Assembly (NCBI RefSeq): GCF_900549175.1 | Contig: NZ_URNN01000155.1 | Coordinates: 1-7,170 of the forward strand | Direction of reading: 5' to 3' | Origin: an uncultured Prevotella sp. | GTDB taxonomy: Bacteria; Bacteroidota; Bacteroidia; Bacteroidales; Bacteroidaceae | DNA length: 7,170 bases | Part shown: positions 1-4,466 of the stretch, piece after piece | Numbering within the stretch: position 1 is the first letter of the stretch | How the letters are laid out: the number at the start of each line of letters is the position of its first letter | Translations under genes and position numbers: made by a program | The notes under the pieces: model-generated | Told to the model about the DNA's origin: nothing | What the model saw: the letters and a program-made list of their open reading frames with translations, nothing else | Database searches by the model: none

Positions 1-52
1 GAGCACGTGATTTGTAATCTCGGGGTCGTTGGTTCGAATCCGACAAGAGGCT
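1..52 (+). tRNA. tRNA-Thr (anticodon TGT), 5' end cut off by the window
   Basis: This is the 3' part of a tRNA. The anticodon loop is TTTGTAA (11-17) with anticodon TGT at 13-15, which reads threonine ACN codons. The anticodon stem (6-10 with 18-22) pairs except for one T-T mismatch (8/20). A five-base variable loop (23-27) follows, then a complete T arm: stem 28-32 with 40-44 and loop TTCGAAT. The 3' acceptor strand AAGAGGC is at 45-51 and the discriminator is T52. The bases after it are CAC, so CCA is not encoded and must be added by the CCA-adding enzyme. About 20 bases (5' acceptor strand and most of the D arm) lie outside the window. The call is firm because of the T arm and the loop context. 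Confidence 0.92.
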
Positions 53-68
53 CACCCAAAAAGAAATG

Positions 69-109
69 TCCCGGAAGTCATCAGATGATTTCCGGGATAT
101 TTTGCTTTA
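69..109. terminator. Bidirectional rho-independent terminator between the tRNA and the phosphatase operon
   Basis: A 13-base-pair stem (69-81 with 85-97, one G-T wobble at 77/89) closes a three-base loop (82-84). It is GC-rich at its base (TCCCGGAA / TTCCGGGA). On the + strand it is followed by a T-rich stretch (98-109), ending transcription from the tRNA. On the - strand it is followed by a run of T and C residues (complement of 55-68), ending transcription of the operon whose last gene stops at 114. It fits both converging units. Confidence 0.82.
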
Positions 110-113
110 TTTG

Positions 114-647
114 CTAAATGTCAATCCATTCCGATTCGCAGTTGTTGAGGCGACGCATGGAGTAAACCTGTTCCAATGTCATGCCGGCGGCTTTTGCCAT
201 GAACGATTGCAGGAACAGGCCGTGTGAAACAAGGAGTACGGTCTTTCCCGCATATCTTTCTTTCAGAAAACAGATGGCCTTGCCGGCTCTGTCGTAGAGC
301 ATTTCTTTTGTTTCCACATCGTCGGGAAGATTTTTCAAGTTGGCTTTGTCTATGGTCTTGCCGGTAATACTGCCCCAATCCTTTTCACGGAACAATTCCG
401 ACGTTACCCAATTTGTGGTGCATTTGCCGTTGAGCAATATCTTTACGGTGTCTGTGACGCGGCGCAAGTCGCTGCTCACAACCACGTCAAAGGCACTCAT
501 GTCAATATCGTCCCTCAATGCCTTGGCCTGTCTGCGGCCGTTGGCGGTCAGCGTTCCGGGCAGATGGCCTTGGAATATGTGGGCAATGTTTTCTTCAGTC
601 TCTCCGTGGCGCACGATGCACAGTCTTATGGTCTTTCCGTCTGCCAT
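114..647 (-). CDS. Histidine phosphatase superfamily protein (phosphoglycerate-mutase-like)
   Basis: A 177-residue cytosolic enzyme of the branch that removes phosphate through a phosphohistidine intermediate. The nucleophile motif RHGET is at residues 13-17 (R13, H14). A second arginine lies in SSDLRR (58-63), a candidate acid in FREKDWG (E88), and the second catalytic histidine in LVSHGLF (H142). With no signal peptide and a length slightly below the usual ~200 residues, it resembles the GpmB/CobC-like small phosphatases rather than glycolytic mutase. The substrate cannot be read from the sequence; sugar phosphates or alpha-ribazole phosphate are family precedents. The start ATG at 645-647 is preceded by an AAGGAAAG purine run. 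The gene begins 8 bases after the GH105 stop, so it is very probably co-transcribed as the last gene of that operon and ends at the hairpin at 69-97. Confidence 0.92.
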   Translation of the reverse strand: MADGKTIRLCIVRHGETEENIAHIFQGHLPGTLTANGRRQAKALRDDIDMSAFDVVVSSDLRRVTDTVKILLNGKCTTNWVTSELFREKDWGSITGKTIDKANLKNLPDDVETKEMLYDRAGKAICFLKERYAGKTVLLVSHGLFLQSFMAKAAGMTLEQVYSMRRLNNCESEWIDI

Positions 648-655
648 GACTTTCC

Positions 656-1993
656 TTATTTTCTGTATACGACCGTTTTGCCGCGGTGTATGTATATCCG
701 TCCGTCGGCAGGTGATGTGACTTTACGGCCGGTGAGGTCATAATAAATCATCCCAGTGTCGTGGGTGTTTCTTTCGTAACAGTCAATCTCATTGATACCG
801 TCGGTATATTCTTCATTCTTCGCTGTCAGTGCGTGCACTTCGGCCGCTCCCCACAGCCAGCATCCGTATCCGAAATCTTCAAAATCGGGTATCGAATTGT
901 AGGTTATCACGCCACCGTCTTCGGGTTTCGAGCCTGTACCTTGCAGATAGCCCACTTGTCCGTTGTCGTCGTGCACAGCCCGTCTCATCGATGCCCATCC
1001 CTTTCTTATTGCCGGCATATATGCGGCACTGTCGAGCAGGCCGGTACGCACACCGTATGCCAAGCCTCCCACGAAAAGTGACGTGCCTGTCATCTCGGGA
1101 CCTTCGCTGCCCTCTTTTCCGTAATTGGTGGGTGCTGCCAGACTTACATTCCACGACCCGTCGTCACGCTGGCATGCGGCCAGGGCTTCGCTCATCATAA
1201 TGAAGTCGGCAATGTATTCGTTGCGGTGTGCCTCGGTTTCGGGTGTGAACTGTATCACCCTTGCCAGTGCCATGTATACCCATCCGTTGCCGCGGCTCCA
1301 ATAGCAGTCCTTGTCCGGCTCGGTCAGGTCGCGGTAGGGCGGGTCGAACTGGTAGTCACGGTACCACAGTCCCGTTGCAGTGTTGAGCAGCGGCTCCCCT
1401 CCGCCTTTCTTGCTCCCTCCCTGTTCGTCGCGTGTATATTTGTACAGTTTGTACATGTGCTCCCAATAAGCGTTGTCGCCGGTGATGCCGCCCAACAAGG
1501 CGAACACTGGCATACTCATCTGTATCGCGTCTATCCAGTGCCAATAGTTCACCTTGCCTGTGGCCATCATCTGGTCAATACGCATTTTTATGTGCTCCAT
1601 CCGTTGTGTCTGTTCCGGAGCCATGAGATACAGTTGCAGGTATGTCTGGCCGCAACATTGATAGTCGGCGTTGGCATTGCGGGCCTCGTTGTCTGTGCTG
1701 CTTATCCAGTTGTGAAATTCACCCCAGTCGGTGGCGTATTTCAGCCAGTCGGCCTTTGGCTGTTCACGGTAGATGTTCATCAGTCCTTCGTAAAACACGC
1801 TCCGCGTCCATATCTTGCTGTTGCGTTTCTTTCCGCCAACATAGCTGTCGGCACCCACGTCGGGATAGTGGCTGATGAAATATCCTGCCACCTTTTCTGC
1901 AGTGTTCATCACCGAGTCGCTTCTGAAGTTGTCGGCGTATGTTTTGGTTGCCATGAGCAGCAGAGTGATGGCTATCAGTCTTGTAATGGTCAT
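656..1993 (-). CDS. Exported glycoside hydrolase family 105 protein (unsaturated glycuronyl / rhamnogalacturonyl hydrolase)
   Basis: A 445-residue protein of the GH88/GH105 type (YteR/RhiN-like). These enzymes hydrate the 4,5-double bond of unsaturated uronic acids left by polysaccharide lyases, releasing the uronate from pectin or similar oligosaccharides. A signal peptide covers residues 1-20 and probably ends at TYA. The (alpha/alpha)6-barrel markers are WIDAIQMSMPVFALLG (153-168), where D155 aligns with the family's catalytic Asp, and YWSRGNGWVYMALARV (231-246), the family signature. GYGCWLWGAAEVHAL (375-389) closes the barrel. Residues about 402-445 are an addition to the usual ~370-residue enzyme and resemble a Bacteroidetes C-terminal sorting-type tail (YYDLTGRKV ... 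GRIYIHRGKTVVYRK). The gene is second in the operon, 31 bases after the unknown gene upstream. No lyase or SusC/SusD gene is in the window, so the natural polymer is unknown. Confidence 0.93.
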   Translation of the reverse strand: MTITRLIAITLLLMATKTYADNFRSDSVMNTAEKVAGYFISHYPDVGADSYVGGKKRNSKIWTRSVFYEGLMNIYREQPKADWLKYATDWGEFHNWISSTDNEARNANADYQCCGQTYLQLYLMAPEQTQRMEHIKMRIDQMMATGKVNYWHWIDAIQMSMPVFALLGGITGDNAYWEHMYKLYKYTRDEQGGSKKGGGEPLLNTATGLWYRDYQFDPPYRDLTEPDKDCYWSRGNGWVYMALARVIQFTPETEAHRNEYIADFIMMSEALAACQRDDGSWNVSLAAPTNYGKEGSEGPEMTGTSLFVGGLAYGVRTGLLDSAAYMPAIRKGWASMRRAVHDDNGQVGYLQGTGSKPEDGGVITYNSIPDFEDFGYGCWLWGAAEVHALTAKNEEYTDGINEIDCYERNTHDTGMIYYDLTGRKVTSPADGRIYIHRGKTVVYRK

Positions 1994-2024
1994 GTGGTAA
2001 TAATGTTTGGTTTCTTTTGTCGTT

Positions 2025-2558
2025 TTATTCCATTCGCGTCATGTGGTAGCCCATGCGTTTCAGTTGTACGGCCATGCCCGCCAGATAGAGCCGGTGCAGA
2101 CAGGCTACATAGGCCGTGAAGGCTTGCGGGGTGGCGGGTGTGATGTTCTCGCGGCGCAACATGTTGTGTACTCGTGCGGCACATTCTCCCACCAGCTTTT
2201 CCGTTGCCGTGTAATCGTCGCCTTTCAACATCAAGACCTCCTCACGTATGTATTCGTCCATATTGTCGTAACCGCGTTTGTCACGCATATATGTGTAGGG
2301 TGATGCTAATTTTGAGTATACATCCCATTCCGTGTCCCACAGTTTGGCCATGGCCATGCCGATGTACATCATCCAGCCGAGTGAAACCGTGGGGTAATTG
2401 CCGAATTCCCTTATTCCGTCCGGCAGATATGCCTTTGCTATCTGTTCCCATTTGTCCTCCACATCCGGACATTCCGGAAATCGTTCGTCGGTTTCACCGA
2501 TTGTGCACAGGTACTTGTGCAGGTCGTCTTTTATCCTGTCTTCAAATGTTGTTTCCAT
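2025..2558 (-). CDS. Conserved Bacteroidales-type protein of unknown function, first gene of the GH105 operon
   Basis: A 177-residue protein I cannot assign to a named family, though its style (GIREFGNYPTVSLGWMMYIG, then a DKRGYDNMDEYIREEV stretch) matches uncharacterised cytosolic proteins seen in Bacteroidales. It has no signal peptide. The composition is mostly helical, with many aromatic and charged residues. A moderately hydrophobic segment at 58-74 (VSLGWMMYIGMAMAKLW) is more likely a buried helix than a membrane span. The C-terminal part (146-172) is a further predicted amphipathic helix. The start ATG at 2556-2558 is fixed by an in-frame TAG five codons upstream; there is no Shine-Dalgarno, only an A-run, as is usual in Bacteroidetes. 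It follows a predicted promoter and is 31 bases upstream of the GH105 gene. That suggests co-expression but does not reveal a function. Confidence 0.85.
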   Translation of the reverse strand: METTFEDRIKDDLHKYLCTIGETDERFPECPDVEDKWEQIAKAYLPDGIREFGNYPTVSLGWMMYIGMAMAKLWDTEWDVYSKLASPYTYMRDKRGYDNMDEYIREEVLMLKGDDYTATEKLVGECAARVHNMLRRENITPATPQAFTAYVACLHRLYLAGMAVQLKRMGYHMTRME

Positions 2559-2671
2559 TGTTTTTTTATTCTATTGATTTTGTTATTGTCCATTCACCTT
2601 TATATTTGCCGCCATATAAATATGTTCTGTTGCTTTCATAATCGCGATGGCAGACGGCATTATGCTTGATG

Positions 2672-2679
2672 CAAAGTTA
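2672..2679 (-). promoter_or_regulatory. Bacteroidetes -7 promoter element for the unknown-GH105-phosphatase operon
   Basis: On the - strand this reads TAACTTTG, a perfect match to the Bacteroidetes TAnnTTTG element, in an AT-rich region with no coding on either side. Transcription would begin near 2669, leaving a leader of about 110 bases before the ATG at 2558. The nearest upstream TTTG (2707-2710) is 27 bases away, longer than the usual ~20, so the -33 element is weak or missing. Confidence 0.65.
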
Positions 2680-2701
2680 GTGATTTATTTCGTAATAATA
2701 C

Positions 2702-2717
2702 TTATTCAAATGAATAA
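2702..2717. promoter_or_regulatory. Candidate operator: 7-base inverted repeat upstream of the operon promoter
   Basis: TTATTCA and TGAATAA form a perfect 7-base inverted repeat with a two-base centre (2709-2710). The centre lies about 41 bases upstream of the predicted start point on the - strand, where a dimeric regulator could act in place of a good -33 element. The region is AT-rich, so a chance palindrome is possible. No regulator gene of an obviously matching type is in the window. Confidence 0.3.
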
Positions 2718-2762
2718 TTGCATAAGAAAATATCACAGGCAAGAACAAAAGAAAAAATTCCG

Positions 2763-3317
2763 CTATGAAGTTCCTCTCCATGGTTCCCATTGCCTTACCA
2801 CGGCAAAGAGGCGGCGGAGTCTTTCAGCATATTTGTCCGGAAAAGTCAGTGAATAGATGCACCACAGCTTGTCCTTGGCCACGCATTTGGTAAACCTGCT
2901 GTAGCCGTCACGATAGCAGTCGCCGTCAACGGCTGGACCGTAGATGAAGTTGCCGTCGGCATCGCTTATTATCTTGCCTTTCATCGTTTGGGCCAGACGT
3001 GACAGGCCGCCGTCGGTATCGTCGCAGCCAATGTTGCGGCACACGTAGCAGTCGATGGTGATGTCTACGATGTTGTTGTAACAGAATCTGTAACACCCGA
3101 TAATACTGTCGGATACAGATCTCTCCGGAATGAAAAGTGCAGGATAGGGGACTTGGAATCCGAAGAAACTGTCGGTGCAATTAACGAGAGGACAGATGTT
3201 CATCTCTTCCTCGAGCACGTCGCCGAAGTCCCGGCCATGGTCACGCGGACATATCACGTCGATGTTGGCGGTGATGATGATTACCGTGAATGTGATGATT
3301 GTTATATAACCTTTCAT
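2763..3317 (-). CDS. Small cysteine-rich exported protein, function unknown
   Basis: A 184-residue protein I do not recognise. Residues 4-18 are strongly hydrophobic after a single lysine (MKGYITIITFTVIIITA), giving a signal peptide likely cleaved near residue 17. The mature part has eleven cysteines (23, 42, 47, 75, 79, 90, 93, 98, 134, 145, 153), about 6%, far above a typical protein. Spacing such as CYRFC and CYVCRNIGC suggests disulfides or metal binding in the envelope. Cys23 has no lipobox before it (sequence DVIC), so it is not an obvious lipoprotein. The C-terminus (154-180) is rich in aromatic and basic residues. The start ATG at 3315-3317 has an in-frame TAA two codons upstream. It lies downstream of a membrane regulator on the same strand, with its own predicted promoter and an 11-base-phased repeat array between them. 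No hairpin terminator is visible after its stop. Confidence 0.75.
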   Translation of the reverse strand: MKGYITIITFTVIIITANIDVICPRDHGRDFGDVLEEEMNICPLVNCTDSFFGFQVPYPALFIPERSVSDSIIGCYRFCYNNIVDITIDCYVCRNIGCDDTDGGLSRLAQTMKGKIISDADGNFIYGPAVDGDCYRDGYSRFTKCVAKDKLWCIYSLTFPDKYAERLRRLFAVVRQWEPWRGTS

Positions 3318-3340
3318 GTCTTATGTGTTTTTTTCGGTCA

Positions 3341-3348
3341 CAAAAGTA
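3341..3348 (-). promoter_or_regulatory. -7 promoter element for the cysteine-rich exported protein gene
   Basis: On the - strand this reads TACTTTTG, matching TAnnTTTG. The predicted start of transcription is near 3337, about 20 bases before the ATG at 3317. I see no TTTG at the normal -33 distance. That fits a promoter needing an activator, and the repeat array at 3381-3419 is placed where one would bind. Confidence 0.6.
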
Positions 3349-3380
3349 CATGAAAGGTTTGTGATAGCCATGATTTGTTA

Positions 3381-3419
3381 TCTGACAACAATCTGACATT
3401 TGTCTGACAACAATCTGAC
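3381..3419. repeat. Four 11-base-phased TCTGAC direct repeats, probable operator for a PhoB/OmpR-type regulator
   Basis: TCTGAC occurs at 3381, 3392, 3403 and 3414, each exactly 11 bases from the next. Units one and three share the full 11-mer TCTGACAACAA, so the array can also be seen as two identical 17-base repeats (3381-3397 and 3403-3419) at a 22-base period. On the coding (-) strand the unit is GTCAGA. It starts one base after the stop of the regulator gene and lies about -43 to -82 from the predicted start point of the cysteine-rich gene. Winged-helix domains of the OmpR/PhoB class bind direct repeats with this spacing, one helical turn apart. Binding by the neighbouring regulator is inferred. 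Confidence 0.75.
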
Positions 3420-3420
3420 G

Positions 3421-4296
3421 CTATTCCATCTGCTTGACTCTCAGTAGATAAGCCCGTCCACGGTCAGACTCGATGCGCAGATTGCTGTTGCTCTCCACCA
3501 CCGTTTTCAATCTTCTGATGAGGGTGTAGAGTGTCTCGCTGGGGTCCTCCTTTTTAGGCCACAATGCCTCGCAGATATCCGTTTTTGTGAGACGGTGGTC
3601 TTCTGAGCGAAAGAACATCTGCATCAGGGTGTGCTGCATCGGCGTGAAGCGAATGGGGGTGTTATCGGTGTTGTGGAAACTGTTCCCGTCGTGAGTCATG
3701 ACGATGCCGCCCAAGGCAATTCCATCACAGTGCGTCATGCCTTGTCCGTCTGTAGCGGCAATGATGGCGGGTGTTCTTCTTGGCCACATTGTCATTAGTG
3801 CCCATATCAGGGCGGCAATGCCAAGCGCGAGCGGCAGACGTTGGTCGGACATGTTGAATACGGTGGCAACGGAACATTTGGCGTAGCTTCGCAGGGCTAT
3901 TCCCGTGCCGATGTGTCCGGCCTGCCATACCACCGTGTCGCTGCACAGCTCGCTGCTGCCGCCGGCGGATTCCATGCCGTCGGTATTCTCACCGTTCAAT
4001 ATCCTCAGACGCATATATGCCATGTTGCGCAACTGTGGAATGGACAGATGGCGGCACAGTGTGTCGTCGGTATAGTTCAGCGCCACGTTCTCACCAGAAA
4101 CGCTCTGAAGTTGCCGGTACGCTTTCACAGTATCTGTTGTAAGCCATTTTCCGTGACTTTCGGTAACGGTCTTTATCAATGCCCGGTTGAGGTCATCGAC
4201 AATCATGTCTTGTGTGGCACGGTAGCTGCCGATACTTGCAATGGCAGACGATGTGACGAGTATGACGAATACTATAATTGAAGAGTAGCGCATCAT
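3421..4296 (-). CDS. Membrane-anchored one-component transcription regulator with C-terminal OmpR/PhoB-type winged helix
   Basis: A 291-residue protein with a two-pass layout: a membrane segment at about residues 5-24, an outer (periplasmic) domain at about 25-153, a second membrane segment at about 154-171 ending in a WPRR stop-transfer, a linker, then a cytoplasmic winged helix-turn-helix at about 215-288. The DNA-binding part follows the Trans_reg_C pattern: RFTPMQHTLMQMFF, LTKTDICEALWPKKEDPSET, LYTLIRRLKTVV, then a wing ending RGRAYLLRV. There is no receiver or kinase domain, so it would sense and act alone, like ToxR/CadC but in reverse domain order. The outer domain has three cysteines (81, 118, 141). 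The ATG at 4294-4296 is chosen; an in-frame TTG at 4321-4323 lies inside the predicted -7 element, upstream of the transcription start. The next ATG (4291-4293) is equally possible. An array of 11-base direct repeats abuts its stop. Confidence 0.88.
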   Translation of the reverse strand: MMRYSSIIVFVILVTSSAIASIGSYRATQDMIVDDLNRALIKTVTESHGKWLTTDTVKAYRQLQSVSGENVALNYTDDTLCRHLSIPQLRNMAYMRLRILNGENTDGMESAGGSSELCSDTVVWQAGHIGTGIALRSYAKCSVATVFNMSDQRLPLALGIAALIWALMTMWPRRTPAIIAATDGQGMTHCDGIALGGIVMTHDGNSFHNTDNTPIRFTPMQHTLMQMFFRSEDHRLTKTDICEALWPKKEDPSETLYTLIRRLKTVVESNSNLRIESDRGRAYLLRVKQME

Positions 4297-4320
4297 TGTT
4301 GTATAGGTTTTTGTCAGTTG

Positions 4321-4328
4321 CAAACTTA
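4321..4328 (-). promoter_or_regulatory. -7 promoter element for the membrane regulator gene
   Basis: On the - strand this reads TAAGTTTG, a match to TAnnTTTG. The predicted start of transcription is near 4318, giving a leader of roughly 20 bases before the ATG at 4296. No exact TTTG is seen at -33, though the upstream sequence is T-rich. Its position rules out translation from the upstream TTG if this promoter is used. Confidence 0.6.
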
Positions 4329-4412
4329 CACAAAAAAACTGAAAACGGCATCGCTATCGTGAGGAAATAATATTCTTTAAGAGTTGCCGCGATTCAAAAA
4401 AGCCGTGTGATA

Positions 4413-4444
4413 TTTGGAATCTTCGGATATTTTGGTTTATTTTG
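4413..4444 (+). promoter_or_regulatory. Candidate promoter for the S8 protease gene (TTTG, 21 bases, TATTTTG)
   Basis: TTTG at 4413-4416 and TATTTTG at 4438-4444 are 21 bases apart, close to the Bacteroidetes -33/-7 arrangement. The -7 has one spacer base fewer than TAnnTTTG, so the match is imperfect. Transcription would start near 4450, about 18 bases before the ATG at 4467. The region is AT-rich, so this is tentative. Confidence 0.4.
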
Positions 4445-4466
4445 CGGATAAAACAATCTGTGCCTT

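Noticed and set aside
1226..2119. Long + strand open frame (297 codons) antisense to the GH105 gene
   Set aside because: It overlaps a - strand frame with clear GH105 motifs and a signal peptide. Its own product has no recognisable domain and an odd Val/His/Cys-rich composition typical of an antisense shadow in a GC-moderate gene.
656..2558. Polysaccharide utilisation locus
   Set aside because: GH105 enzymes often sit in such loci, but there is no SusC/SusD pair, hybrid two-component sensor or lyase in the window.
2745..2762. Terminator after the cysteine-rich gene
   Set aside because: A T-run is present on the - strand (complement of 2754-2759), but no stable hairpin precedes it. Readthrough toward the downstream operon is possible.
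2647..2856. + strand 69-codon frame starting in the gap and running over the end of the cysteine-rich gene
   Set aside because: It overlaps the operon promoter and the 3' end of a better supported gene. Its basic, low-complexity product has no recognisable domain, although a small membrane peptide cannot be fully excluded.
3240..3317. Lipoprotein signal at Cys23 of the cysteine-rich protein
   Set aside because: The residues before the cysteine (DVI) do not form a lipobox, and acidic/basic residues lie between the hydrophobic core and the cysteine.
3381..3419. Repeat array considered as a CRISPR fragment
   Set aside because: The units are only 6-11 bases with no spacers of 25-40 bases. The 11-base phase fits transcription-factor binding instead.
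3841..4281. + strand open frame (146 codons) opposite the membrane regulator
   Set aside because: The - strand frame has two membrane segments and a winged-helix domain in order; the + strand product has no supported feature.
4409..4435. Direct repeat GATATTTGG / GATATTTTGG upstream of the protease
   Set aside because: The two copies differ by one base in length, are AT-rich and overlap the predicted promoter; this is not distinguishable from chance.
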